Both the position numbers and the translations under genes were made by a program. From positions 4,811,001 to 4,875,000 of the forward strand of contig NZ_AP017367.1 of assembly GCF_001548395.1 (NCBI RefSeq): DNA of 64,000 bases, written 5' to 3'. The first letter of the stretch is position 1. Every line of letters begins with the position of its first letter. Under the pieces are notes generated by a model, which searched no databases, was not told where the DNA came from, and was given only the letters and a program-made list of their open reading frames with translations. Below, one piece after another: positions 26,767 to 35,279 of the stretch. The stretch is from Leptolyngbya sp. O-77. Its GTDB lineage: Bacteria > Cyanobacteriota > Cyanobacteriia > Elainellales > Elainellaceae.

Positions 26767-27447
26767 ATGACGCGACAAATAACGTGGACTCACAAGTTTC
26801 TTAACTATGGCGGACTGGTTGCAGGAGTTGCAGGTCTGCTGGGCATGAGCGTGCTGTCTCCGCTGACGGCTCAGGCGATCGCCCCATCCACTGACTCCGC
26901 CGATGCCCCCAGTCTGCGCGAGTCGGCAGATTTGCTAGCCCAAGCCCCGATCGCCCAGGCAACCGATGTCCAGGTGTTTGAGCGGCCGAGCTATGTGAAT
27001 ACCTGTCGCAACAGTGGCGCGAGTACGCTAGCCGTTTATACCAGCACTGCCCAAGGCACCGTTGTCCGACAGCTTCCGCCCTACACCCGAATTACGCTGA
27101 CGGGCGTGCTGGGGGATGGGGTCGCACAGATTCGTGAACCTGCGGTAGGCTGGGTGCGTTCGGCGACGCTGTTGACCAACTGCGACGCGCGGCCCCCCGT
27201 TGATCCTGTTGGTCAATGCTATCAGGTGACGCAGCCCGAACTGATTGTGCGCTCGGCTCCCTACGGCACGATTCTGTCTAGCGTATTGAGTGGCGAGCGC
27301 ATTTACGGCACCAATCCTGTCCAGCGTCAAACGACGGCTGATGGCCGCATCTGGCAGCGCGTCTATTATCGCGGCACGACGAACCTCGGCTGGGTTGCTG
27401 AAACCGGAACAGGTGGCATTGGGATCAACTTCGTGCGATGCCCGTAG
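26767..27447 (+). CDS. Secreted protein with two bacterial SH3 domains
   Basis: The 226-residue protein has an N-terminal signal peptide (a hydrophobic run YGGLVAGVAGLLGMSVLSPL with a cleavage-type AQA at about 36-38). Two SH3b-like domains follow. One covers about residues 85-145 (STLAVYTSTAQGTVVRQLPPY...VGWVRSATL) and the other about 160-226 (LIVRSAPYGTILSSVLSGERI...NLGWVAETG). Such domains bind peptidoglycan or other wall polymers. The location is probably periplasmic. An acidic spacer of about 45 residues follows the signal. It is a single gene. Confidence 0.8.
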   Translation: MTRQITWTHKFLNYGGLVAGVAGLLGMSVLSPLTAQAIAPSTDSADAPSLRESADLLAQAPIAQATDVQVFERPSYVNTCRNSGASTLAVYTSTAQGTVVRQLPPYTRITLTGVLGDGVAQIREPAVGWVRSATLLTNCDARPPVDPVGQCYQVTQPELIVRSAPYGTILSSVLSGERIYGTNPVQRQTTADGRIWQRVYYRGTTNLGWVAETGTGGIGINFVRCP

Positions 27448-27501
27448 CGATGCCCCTAGGTTAAACAAGGGTGGGGGGACGGCGTGTATCCTTCATTTGT
27501 A

Positions 27502-27540
27502 GCCCTCACCCTGAACCCCTCTCCCAGCGCGGGAGAGGGA
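27502..27540. repeat. CCCTCACCC/GGGAGAGGG palindromic intergenic repeat
   Basis: The segment contains ccctctccca-gcgc-gggagaggga, a hairpin with a 4-base loop, preceded by gccctcaccctgaa. This sequence type recurs between genes in many cyanobacterial genomes. It sits between converging genes and could serve as a bidirectional terminator. Confidence 0.65.
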
Positions 27541-27559
27541 CTTAAGCCCCAATGCCTTG

Positions 27560-28744
27560 TCACCCGGTTACTCGCTCCAGCACTGCCCGCAGCGCGATCG
27601 CCATTCGGTCAAGGCTATACAGCGCCACGCAGCGATCGCGGGCCCGCTGTCCTCTACGTTGGGCCTCATCGGGATGGTCAAGGATCTGCTGAAGCTGAAC
27701 GGCAAGCTGGGCGGGCGAGTCCGGATCTGCTAGGTAGCCCGTGTCGCCGAGGATATCGGGAATATCGCCGACGCGAGTGGAAAGGACGGGTTTGCCCATG
27801 GCCATGCCGTCGGTCAGCTTGAGCGGAAACTGGGCACGGGCGATCGCCGTGTCGCGCTGGGGCACGACGACCACATCGGCGGCCGCCAGCACAGCGGGCA
27901 TTTCCGCTAAAGGCGTTTTGGGTAGCGAGATAATCCACCGACCCCAGCGCGATCGCAACTGCTCGTCATAGTCGTCGTAGGGGTTGCCGCCCACAATCAC
28001 CAGCCGCGCCGAGGAATGGTTCAATTGCTCGATTGCGGTTAGCAAATCCTCCAGCCCCTTGTGCGGACGCGGCGCACCGGGAAACATCAGCACCCAATAG
28101 TCTGCCAGTCCCCACCGCTGACGGCTGGCGGCTGCATCCTGCCGCGCTGGGTCAAATAGCGACGTATCTTTGCCGTTGGGCAGATACGTGCCGCCAAACC
28201 GCCGCTGCAAAAAGGTGGTGTCCACCGTCAGTCCGTCGGCCCAGGGCACGGCCTGCTCTAGCCAGCGAAGGTAAAGGGGATGATCGGGCGATTGCAGCGC
28301 CCCGCTGGGTTTCAGCAGATCTCGCGCCAGTTGCCGGGGGCCAGGTCGATAGCGCCAGTCGTCGCCACCGTGCCAGCTTAGCTCCCAATCGTCCATGTCC
28401 AGCAGCAGCGGCCGCCGCACTTGCAACCGTCGCAGCAGCCCCAGTCCAAAGCTAGTGGGCTTGGGCTTCACGGCATAAAGGACATCGCCCGTCAGGTGGG
28501 ACAAAACCCGCCGCACCGTGCCCAAGATCGCGGGATAGCTTGCACCCGGAAACGCCAGCACCTCTATCCCCGCAGGCGGCTCTGTATACAGCGCCTTGCC
28601 AAACTGAAAGCCGACCAACTGTACGCCACAGCCCAGGGTTTTCAACGCCTGCGCCAGCAACAACGCCCGCACAGCCCCGCCCCCCGACCAGTCGCTGACC
28701 ACCAGCGACACCGTGAGTTCATGCAGCGGACGGAGAGGAGGCAT
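27560..28744 (-). CDS. Family 4 (GT-B) glycosyltransferase
   Basis: The 394-residue protein has the GT-B layout. The N-terminal half opens with ELTVSLVVSDWSGGGAVRALLLA, a glycine-rich loop found in GT4 enzymes. The C-terminal half has VLMFPGAPRPHKGLEDLL and RLVIVGGNPYDDYDEQL, and then PLKLTDGMAMGKPVLSTRVGDIPDI. In GT4 enzymes this last segment binds the donor phosphate/uridine, with Glu at the position where the sequence has T-D. It transfers a hexose to a lipid or polysaccharide. Its start overlaps the upstream protease-like gene by 26 bases, so the two are probably cotranscribed. Confidence 0.88.
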   Translation of the reverse strand: MPPLRPLHELTVSLVVSDWSGGGAVRALLLAQALKTLGCGVQLVGFQFGKALYTEPPAGIEVLAFPGASYPAILGTVRRVLSHLTGDVLYAVKPKPTSFGLGLLRRLQVRRPLLLDMDDWELSWHGGDDWRYRPGPRQLARDLLKPSGALQSPDHPLYLRWLEQAVPWADGLTVDTTFLQRRFGGTYLPNGKDTSLFDPARQDAAASRQRWGLADYWVLMFPGAPRPHKGLEDLLTAIEQLNHSSARLVIVGGNPYDDYDEQLRSRWGRWIISLPKTPLAEMPAVLAAADVVVVPQRDTAIARAQFPLKLTDGMAMGKPVLSTRVGDIPDILGDTGYLADPDSPAQLAVQLQQILDHPDEAQRRGQRARDRCVALYSLDRMAIALRAVLERVTG

Positions 28745-29420
28745 CGAGTGAGCTATCTAAAATGGCGCGACAGGCTTCTACGCTGTCTCGGCGCTCCATT
28801 GCTGCCACCAGTCGATCGTAGGCAGCGCGATTGGCTTCCAGAATTGTCTTCGCCTGGAGCGTCGCCCAGCGTTCTTTGAGGACGGCTTCGGCGGGCGATC
28901 GCCGCAACGCATTCCACAGCGCATAAAGCGTCTGGCGATCGTTGCCGCCGCCCTCGGCATTGCCATAGACCAGCGTTTCCGCCGCGATGCCCGCCATCCA
29001 GACGGTACAGTAGCGATCGATTTGCTGAGCCGACAGTTTACCCTGCAAGAGTTCTGCGTCTAACTGGGTCGTGTCGAAGCTCACGCCGCCCGCGCCAGAT
29101 TGCCCCTGCCGCAACGCTTCCCAGGCGCTCAGCGTGTAGCCCGTGATGGGAATGTCGAGGTGGTGTGCTACCAGAAAATGCCCCGCCTCGTGCCGTAGCA
29201 CCCGCGCCCGATGTTCTGGCGAAAAGCCCGCCACCCAGTCCAGCAGCAGCGTCCCGCCGCGCCCCTGCCAGCTCAGCGTATCCAGCGTCGCCGCGCCCAG
29301 CAGCCCTCCAGCGGCGATCGCTGTCACCAGCGGCGACACATGAATCACCGGCCCCAGCAGGCTCAGCATCGTAAACGCAAAGACCGTAACCGCGATCAGG
29401 TTCAGCGCAGACTGATTCAT
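28719..29420 (-). CDS. Membrane protein with an FtsH-like M41 peptidase domain, no AAA domain
   Basis: The protein of about 233 residues has two hydrophobic spans near the N-terminus (residues about 5-45). A peptidase-like region follows with the zinc motif RHEAGHFLVAHHL (HEAGH at 77-81), as in FtsH. A downstream segment, IDRYCTVWMAGIAAETLVYGNAEGG, corresponds to the M41 helix that precedes the third zinc ligand. The AAA+ ATPase of FtsH is missing, so it is either an ATP-independent protease or a regulator. The ATG at 29420 is preferred over a GTG two codons earlier. It overlaps the following glycosyltransferase gene. Confidence 0.75.
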   Translation of the reverse strand: MNQSALNLIAVTVFAFTMLSLLGPVIHVSPLVTAIAAGGLLGAATLDTLSWQGRGGTLLLDWVAGFSPEHRARVLRHEAGHFLVAHHLDIPITGYTLSAWEALRQGQSGAGGVSFDTTQLDAELLQGKLSAQQIDRYCTVWMAGIAAETLVYGNAEGGGNDRQTLYALWNALRRSPAEAVLKERWATLQAKTILEANRAAYDRLVAAMERRDSVEACRAILDSSLDASSPSAA

Positions 29421-29493
29421 GAACACTCAAGCACAAGAAAACAACAACCGGAGGCAGCAATAATTCCCCCTCCCCTTCCCATCATCGCATCAT

Positions 29494-29581
29494 CCCTCTT
29501 CGTTCTTCGTTCTTCCCTCTTCCCTCTTCCCTCTTCGTTCTTCCCTCTTCCCTCTTCCCTCTTCCCTCTTCCCTCTTCCCC
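29494..29581. repeat. Heptamer tandem array (TTCCCTC/TTCGTTC)
   Basis: About twelve 7-bp units alternate between ttccctc and ttcgttc, a short tandemly repeated repetitive sequence of cyanobacterial type. The array ends exactly at the stop codon of the next leftward gene. Related arrays occur at about 52.3-52.5, 54.8-54.9 and 63.7 kb. Confidence 0.92.
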
Positions 29582-30175
29582 TTAGCTCCAAACCACCCCG
29601 CCCCCCGAACACCCCTGCATCCCGGAAAACACCGCCTGCGAAGCCCGCCATGTCTCAAGCTGACGGCGATATTGCACCAACTGGGCGCGATATTCTGGCG
29701 AAATGCTGGGAGAGCCAATCATCGGGCCAATCACCCGCAGTGCCTCGGCCCAGTCATTGCTGCAAATCGACCCCTGAAACGCGGCATAGAGCTGCTCAAA
29801 GCTAATGTCTTGGGCTTCGGGCGCAAAGACAATGGTGCGCTCAACGGGCTGATCCGACCAGATGGGCTGGGCGCTGCTCTGGCAACTGGGCAGGTTGGCG
29901 TAGACCGCCCGCACGGCCCGCAGATCCTCGAGTTGGTGGCGATATTCGACCAACTGCTGACGCGACTCTGGCGTAATGCCCGCCGAGGCAATGAGGGGGG
30001 CGATCGCCCTGAGTGCCCCGTTCCAGTCGTTGCTGCACACCGACAGTTGCAGATTGCGATACAGTTCCTCAGCCCGCAGGTTGACCGGCGACTGCGCCGC
30101 CTCTGCCGCCTCGCCCAGCGCCCCCACGGCCAGCGCCGGAGCCATCATCGTCAGGGAATAGATTGCTTTTTTCAT
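29582..30175 (-). CDS. Exported protein with an internal duplication, unknown function
   Basis: Started at the ATG at 30175, the protein is about 197 residues and begins MKKAIYSLTMMAPALAVGAL, a signal peptide ending near AEAA. Two copies of a ~45-residue unit follow. The first contains LQLSVCSNDWNGALRAIAPL and SRQQLVEYRHQLEDLRA, the second FQGSICSNDWAEALRVIGPM and YRAQLVQYRRQLETWRA. Each has the CSNDW core and an additional Cys near its end, suggesting a disulfide within each helical unit. I do not recognise the family. Longer upstream starts exist but would precede the signal peptide. Confidence 0.65.
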   Translation of the reverse strand: MKKAIYSLTMMAPALAVGALGEAAEAAQSPVNLRAEELYRNLQLSVCSNDWNGALRAIAPLIASAGITPESRQQLVEYRHQLEDLRAVRAVYANLPSCQSSAQPIWSDQPVERTIVFAPEAQDISFEQLYAAFQGSICSNDWAEALRVIGPMIGSPSISPEYRAQLVQYRRQLETWRASQAVFSGMQGCSGGGVVWS

Positions 30176-30503
30176 AACCACGCTCATCCAGGAAACGTTG
30201 AGAAAGTTGAACTCAGACATCCGTCCAAATATCTCAACTTCCACCAGGGCGATCGCCCATCCGGAAGAAGCATGAGCGCCTCCCTACAGCAGCACCCTGG
30301 ACATCAGCCCGATTGGTGAAACAGCAAGCAGGTATCTGGTAGTTTATCTGTCTGCATCAAGCAAGTGCCCCGTAGAACAAGACTTAAATCTTTACTAGAT
30401 TCCTGTGGATCTGGATGATTTGTTTAGAATCCTGATGGTAATACTTGTGCTTGAATACTTGTGCTTGAATAAACGAGAGATTTTTTAGCGGAATGTAGTC
30501 CTG

Positions 30504-31361
30504 ATGAAAGCGATCGCTATATACCACAACAAAGGTGGAGTCGGAAAAACCACTACGGCTGTTAACCTGGCTGCTGCCTTTGCCAATAAGGGCAAGAAGG
30601 TATTGCTGGTGGATATTGATGCCCAGGCCAACTCCACCTTTGCGACGGGCCTGATCAAGTTTCAGTTTGAAGAAGAGGACGACCTCAAAGACCGCAATAT
30701 TTTTCACATCATCAGTGCCGGAGATTTCAACTTCATCCCCAGAATTGTCCGTCGCTCCAAAAGGTTCAACACGCCAGAAATTGATGTCATCCCTTCGCAC
30801 ATTATGCTAATCGATGAACAACAGCGCCTTACTCGCATTGCCGCCAGTCGCCTGCGCCTGAACATGAAACTCCAGCAAGTAGAAGACGACTACGACCTTG
30901 TGATTATTGATGCGCCACCCTCCCGTGACCTCTATGCAGAAATTGCGCTAATTGCAGCTGATTATTTGATCATTCCTTCGGATTTGAAGCCCTTTGCAAA
31001 CCAAGGCTTGAGCAATGTCAAGAACTTCGTCAGTGAGGTAAATGAAACACGGTCTAGCATCGGCAAGCAGCCACTCAATGTCTTAGGGGTTTTGCCTTCT
31101 AAAGTGTTAACGAATAACCGTTACCTGGAGCATGTCTTTCCCCGGCAGCGGGAAGCGGTGGTTCAGCGGTATGGGCTTCCGCTGCTGGATACTGTCATCT
31201 ATGAGCGGATCGCCTTGTCTAACTGTGTAAACAACACCTTGACGATGGGAAACTTGGAGATTCCAGATCCCAAGTCTATTTTTGAATTTGATGCGGATTC
31301 CGAGTCGGTGAAGGAGTTCAGGAACCTTTCCTACGAAGTGATGCAAAAAATTGGGGCCTAG
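30504..31361 (+). CDS. ParA family ATPase
   Basis: The 285-residue protein has a deviant Walker A motif, KGGVGKTTTAVNLA (from K10), LLVDIDAQANSTF (A' motif, near 36-48) and VIIDAPPSRDLYA (Walker B, near 133-145). These define ParA/Soj/MinD-type ATPases that position DNA or large protein cargo. The extended segment EEEDDLKDRNIFHIIS is usual in ParA. The stop is three bases before the start of the ParB-like partner, so the two form an operon. It may serve chromosome, plasmid-derived or protein-cargo positioning. A plasmid origin is not visible. Confidence 0.92.
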   Translation: MKAIAIYHNKGGVGKTTTAVNLAAAFANKGKKVLLVDIDAQANSTFATGLIKFQFEEEDDLKDRNIFHIISAGDFNFIPRIVRRSKRFNTPEIDVIPSHIMLIDEQQRLTRIAASRLRLNMKLQQVEDDYDLVIIDAPPSRDLYAEIALIAADYLIIPSDLKPFANQGLSNVKNFVSEVNETRSSIGKQPLNVLGVLPSKVLTNNRYLEHVFPRQREAVVQRYGLPLLDTVIYERIALSNCVNNTLTMGNLEIPDPKSIFEFDADSESVKEFRNLSYEVMQKIGA

Positions 31362-31364
31362 GGG

Positions 31365-32093
31365 ATGAGCGAATACTATCTGGTGGATGTCAAAAGTATT
31401 ATCTCGAAGGTGCCCCGCTCTCAGTTTGCTGTGGATGAAATCGAAGCGCTGGCTAAGAGCATTTTGGCGGCGGGGGGGTTGCTGTCTCCCATTCTGCTGA
31501 AGCAAACCGGGGCAGAAAGCTATGAAGTGCTAGCGGGCGATCGCGAGTATTATGCCGCTGTTCGGGCACGAGAAATCAACCCTCGAGAAGCCGAGATGGT
31601 TAATGCGTTTGTGGTTCCAGAGGGTATGTCAGACGCTGCGGTTGAACAATTTGAACGATCTAGAGCGCTGCATCCGTCTCTGCCTTCAGTGCCCATCTCT
31701 GACACGCAAACGCCTACCCTAGCCCCTCCTGCCTATGTGGATCAACGAATCACCAATCTGGAGTCACGATTGGATGCAGCAATCCAAGACATGAAACAAA
31801 CCCAGCAGCGAGACATGCAGCGGTTAGAGCAACAACTCCAGGCGCTCCAGCAGCAGATTCCTCAGAAGGTAGAGCCGCTGGAAATCTTTAATACCGCCGC
31901 TCCAGAAACCCTGATGCAGAAGCTGGCGATCGCCGGAATTCGGGGTAAAACGGCTGAAACACTCATCAAAAACATGGAAAAAGCTCGTGCCAAAGCGCCC
32001 TTTACCTCATTTGTAGATGTGGTCAAACGGGTAGAGAAGTTGGGCGAAAAGCGAATGCTCAGTATCCTAGATGCCTGGAATGGAGTCTTCTAA
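31365..32093 (+). CDS. ParB-like protein without HTH, with coiled coil and C-terminal helical domain
   Basis: The 242-residue protein begins with a ParB/sulfiredoxin-type domain: YLVDVKSIISKVPRSQFAVD, then a segment ending in YEVLAGDREYYAAVRAREI (about residues 53-71), corresponding to the GxRR/GER box. No central helix-turn-helix follows. Instead there is a Pro-rich linker, a Gln-rich coiled coil (about 125-165) and a C-terminal segment LAIAGIRGKTAETLIKNMEKARAKAPF resembling a helix-hairpin-helix. It probably is the cargo adaptor for the adjacent ParA. The lack of HTH makes classical parS binding doubtful. Confidence 0.75.
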   Translation: MSEYYLVDVKSIISKVPRSQFAVDEIEALAKSILAAGGLLSPILLKQTGAESYEVLAGDREYYAAVRAREINPREAEMVNAFVVPEGMSDAAVEQFERSRALHPSLPSVPISDTQTPTLAPPAYVDQRITNLESRLDAAIQDMKQTQQRDMQRLEQQLQALQQQIPQKVEPLEIFNTAAPETLMQKLAIAGIRGKTAETLIKNMEKARAKAPFTSFVDVVKRVEKLGEKRMLSILDAWNGVF

Positions 32094-32171
32094 GAGACTC
32101 GAAGAAGAGCTTACAGGTCAGTCTTCTCTTCGTAGGGTTGCCATGAGCTGGGGTTTGTTATTAGCTGGCAG

Positions 32172-32459
32172 CTATTTTGCAGAATAGTGCTGCTCTATCC
32201 AAATTCTGACTTCGCGTTCGGAAGCGCAAGTGATTTTAGATTGAGTGTGTGGATCGTAGATTTGCCAGAGGCTTGAGCCAGTCTTTTGCGGAATTTCTCG
32301 AATGATTGGCTCTGAGCTTCCTGAGAGGTGATTAACCCAACTTGAAACCAGTTCTAACCAATGATTTTGAGTTGAATGATTCGGATTTTCGAGATGAGAT
32401 GCGGCGCTGACCGAAGGAGCCTGGGATGAAGAGGTGGGAGAAACTTCAGAAATATTCAT
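32172..32459 (-). CDS. Small conserved cyanobacterial protein, unknown function
   Basis: The 95-residue protein has a Ser/Asn-rich N-terminal half and a compact C-terminal segment with IREIPQKTGSSLWQIYDP and ITCASEREVRIWIEQHYSAK. The C-terminal half looks folded (alternating strands and a final helix) and is the part likely to be conserved; I recall similar short proteins in other cyanobacteria but cannot name them. The ATG is the first in frame. It converges with the parAB-like pair. Confidence 0.6.
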   Translation of the reverse strand: MNISEVSPTSSSQAPSVSAASHLENPNHSTQNHWLELVSSWVNHLSGSSEPIIREIPQKTGSSLWQIYDPHTQSKITCASEREVRIWIEQHYSAK

Positions 32460-32635
32460 ACGGCTTGGAGAAGGGAAAGGGGTTCACAGTTCCAAGCTTC
32501 GCTAATTCAAAGTCATTTGATAAGGTACAGATTTTCAAACTTTAACTGGTACAGTTATTGGAGACCGAAAACCGTACTACCTGTTTTGAGCCAAACTGTA
32601 CCGGGTGAAACCGGGGGCGATCGCCTATAGTGCAT

Positions 32636-32731
32636 CTACAGCATTTTCTTGCGGGGTGAGGCACATGCTGCCCTCACGAGGCAAGGGCTTATTGACCATC
32701 CGTGTGCCTCACTAGCTTCAAAAACGCTGTA
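32636..32731. mobile_element. ~97-bp palindromic repeat element, copy 2, with apparent 8-bp target duplication
   Basis: This copy matches the one at 25174-25270 nearly base for base, including the inner gtgagg/cctcac arms. The octamer tatagtgc occurs at 32626-32633 and again at 32730-32737, flanking the element, as expected for a target-site duplication made by transposition. It lies immediately upstream of a MocR-type gene and may carry part of its leader. Confidence 0.8.
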
Positions 32732-32771
32732 TAGTGCTTTCGTGGCGGTTGTTTTGCGCCGCTCTGCGCCT

Positions 32772-34223
32772 GTGAAAATTCCCCTCGATCGGCGATCGCC
32801 CCAGCCCGTCTACCTGCAAATTCGCCAGCGCATCCATCGCCTGATTCAGTCGGGAACGCTGCAACCGGGCGATCGCCTGCCGTCTATCCGGAGCCTTGCT
32901 GAAGCAGCCCAGGTCAACAAGCTGACAGTCATCGAAGCCTACAGCGTGCTAGAAGCAGACGGGCTGATCTATGCCCGCCCTGGCTCTGGCTATTTCGTTA
33001 GCGAACCGTCCGTCACCTCGCCGATTCCGCCGTCCCGCTTTGCCCCCTCTCAGGAGGTCATTATTCCTGACCAGGGCGAAATGTCTTACTTCGACATTTA
33101 CATGGCCTCCGTGTCGGCGCTGCATCAGGATGGCGTGACGGTCTTCAGTTCCGGCTTTCCCCACCCCCACGACACAGACATTCTCCAGCGGGTGGCTCGT
33201 CGCGCCTTTAAGGAGATGGGGGCGCTGCTGTTTAACTATGACCTGCCGCAGGGACAATATCCCTTGCGAAAGCAAATTGCTCAACTGCTGGTGCAAAAGG
33301 GGCTAGATGCCTCGCCCGACCAGTTGATTGTCACCAATGGTTCGATGCAGGGACTGTCGCTGGTGATGCAGGAAATTGTGCAGCCCGGTGACTGGGTCAT
33401 TGTAGAAAGCCCGACTTTTCACGGCGCGTTGGCGGTTCTTCAGCAGCTTGGCGCACGGGTGATCGGCATTCCTATGACTCGCGACGGCATGAACCTCGAC
33501 CTGCTGGCGCAATATCTCCATAGTCACCGCCCCCGGCTGATTTACACCATCAGCACGCTGCACAACCCAACGGGCATCACCACCGACCTCGCCCATCGCC
33601 AGCAGTTGCTCGACCTGGCCCGCCGCTACGATTGCCGCATTCTGGAAGACAACGCCTACGAAGGGCTGAACTTTGACCCCGTGCCGCCACCCATCAAGGC
33701 GCTGGATCAAGACAACCTGGTGATTTACGCAGGGACATTTACCAAAACGCTGATGCCCGGTCTGCGGGTGGGCTATCTGGTCGCGACGGGGGACGACTAT
33801 GGACGGCTGCGGGAGCGCAAGATGCTGCATGACCTGTGTGTGTCCACGGCTTCGCAGGCGATCGTCAGCGAGTACCTGGCGACGGGCTACTATCGCCGTC
33901 ATCTGGCGCAGTTGTGTACGCGCAATCTTCAGGGGCGCGGCGTGATGCTGAAGGCATTGGAGCGTCACTTTCCCGCTGAGGCATCGTGGACAGTGCCCAC
34001 CGGGGGGCTGTTTCTCTGGGTAAAGCTGCCGGACTCTTTGCCGATGCAGTTGGTGTGCAGCGAGGCAGCGGCCGAGGGCATCTTGGTCACGCCCGGTTCC
34101 ACGTTTTTCCCAAATTTGCAGGGCTACCCGGCGATGCGGCTGAATTTTTCCTTTGATGCGGAGACGATTGAGCGGGGGATGGCAATCCTTGGACGCATCA
34201 TGAAGCGCCATTTGGCCACCTGA
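32772..34223 (+). CDS. MocR/GntR-type regulator with aminotransferase domain
   Basis: The protein of about 483 residues has an N-terminal GntR winged helix. QPVYLQIRQRIHRLIQSGTL and DRLPSIRSLAEAAQVNKLTV lie within the first 70 residues. A fold-type I aminotransferase domain follows. The PLP lysine lies in AGTFTKTLMPGLRVGY, and FSSGFPHPHDTD and HNPTGI are family landmarks. Members regulate or act in amino-acid, vitamin B6 or GABA metabolism. The GTG at 32772 is chosen because it starts the protein just before the HTH; a longer frame begins inside the repeat element and is unlikely to be native. Confidence 0.85.
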   Translation: MKIPLDRRSPQPVYLQIRQRIHRLIQSGTLQPGDRLPSIRSLAEAAQVNKLTVIEAYSVLEADGLIYARPGSGYFVSEPSVTSPIPPSRFAPSQEVIIPDQGEMSYFDIYMASVSALHQDGVTVFSSGFPHPHDTDILQRVARRAFKEMGALLFNYDLPQGQYPLRKQIAQLLVQKGLDASPDQLIVTNGSMQGLSLVMQEIVQPGDWVIVESPTFHGALAVLQQLGARVIGIPMTRDGMNLDLLAQYLHSHRPRLIYTISTLHNPTGITTDLAHRQQLLDLARRYDCRILEDNAYEGLNFDPVPPPIKALDQDNLVIYAGTFTKTLMPGLRVGYLVATGDDYGRLRERKMLHDLCVSTASQAIVSEYLATGYYRRHLAQLCTRNLQGRGVMLKALERHFPAEASWTVPTGGLFLWVKLPDSLPMQLVCSEAAAEGILVTPGSTFFPNLQGYPAMRLNFSFDAETIERGMAILGRIMKRHLAT

Positions 34224-34563
34224 GCGGAACATTTCGGAGCAGTTTGGGCAACCCTGGTGCTCTTGGAGCGCGATCGCCCACCTTCTCCCCCAACCAAGCC
34301 GCCCTTAAAATAGAACTCAGCAGTTTAGATCGATTTGCGATTTTGGATTTGCAATTTTGGATTGTCAGCCAAGCGTCTATTGCCAGCCAAACGTCTACAG
34401 AGCTTCCAGCAGCCTCATTTTTAGCAATCTCATTGGTAACGCTACTTCACAAATCTCGCAAATCTACAGATGTCACTATCCTTGGATAGCTCGCCCAAGA
34501 TCTTCAATTCAGAATCCAAAGTCTAAAATCCAAAATCAGCAGCGCTCCATCGGGAGGACAACG
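34224..34563. other. Intergenic region rich in AATCCAAA-type repeats
   Basis: No gene is supported. Two clusters of gattttggattt/aatccaaaat units occur at about 34330-34365 and 34510-34545 in opposite orientations and could pair with each other. A HIP1-like site is at about 34270. A GGGAGGA ribosome site near the right end serves the following gene. Confidence 0.55.
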
Positions 34564-35279
34564 ATGGTTCAAATTCCTGAAAAATCGACCGTCATCTATC
34601 CCGAAGCCGATGGGGAACCGATGGCAAACAATACCGAGCAGTTCACTTGGATTGTCACCATTAAGGAAAACCTGGAACTGCTGTTTGCCGACGATCCTGA
34701 CGTGTTTGTGGCGGGCGACCTGCTGTGGTATCCCGTCGAGGGCGACAACACACTACGTCAAGCTCCTGATGCGATGGTGGTGTTTGGGCGGCCCAAAGGA
34801 CGGCGCGGCTCCTATCTTCAGTGGCGCGAGGCAAACATCCCGCCTCAGGTGGTCTTTGAAATTTTGTCGCCGGGGAATACACTCAAAGAAATGGCGAAAA
34901 AGTTTCGCTTTTACGAGCAATATGGCGTGGAGGAGTATTACCTCTACGACCCCGGACAAGATTTGACTTAAGCGGATGGCTGCGATCGCCCGCTGGACGG
35001 CTCGACGTGATCGAGGAGATGGACGGCTGGGTCAGTCCGCGCTTGCAGATTCGGTTTGAACCCAGCGAGTCGAGCTTGCAGATTTTCCGCCCAGATGGGC
35101 AGCCTTTTCTGACGTTTGTAGAACTGGAAACGCTACGACTTCAGGCCCAGCAGCGAGCCGAGCAGGCAGAGCAGCGGGCTGAACAGGCCCAGCAGCGAGC
35201 TGAGCAGGCAGAGCGCCGCGCAGAACGGCTCGCCGAGCGCTTGCGGGCCCTCGGCATTGATCCAGAATCTATCCAATAG
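34564..35279 (+). pseudogene. Uma2 family endonuclease-like gene, frame broken
   Basis: The first part (MVQIPEKSTVIYPEADGEPM... to YYLYDPGQ) is the N-terminal two thirds of a Uma2/DUF820 protein, with PDAMVVFGRPKG and PPQVVFEILSPGNTLKEMAKK carrying the PD-(D/E)XK residues. The frame then meets a stop at 34969. The continuation, reading FDLSGWLRSPAGRLDVIEEM in another frame, leads to a coiled-coil tail of QQRAEQAEQ repeats ending at 35279. Removing one G (34954-34955) and one A (34958-34961) restores a normal protein. Uma2 proteins are abundant in cyanobacteria, with unknown biological role. The break may be a sequencing error. Confidence 0.8.

Noticed and set aside
32649..32771. ATG start of the MocR gene within the repeat element
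   Set aside because: The extra 41 codons are the mobile-element sequence; the GTG at 32772 gives a normal start to the HTH.
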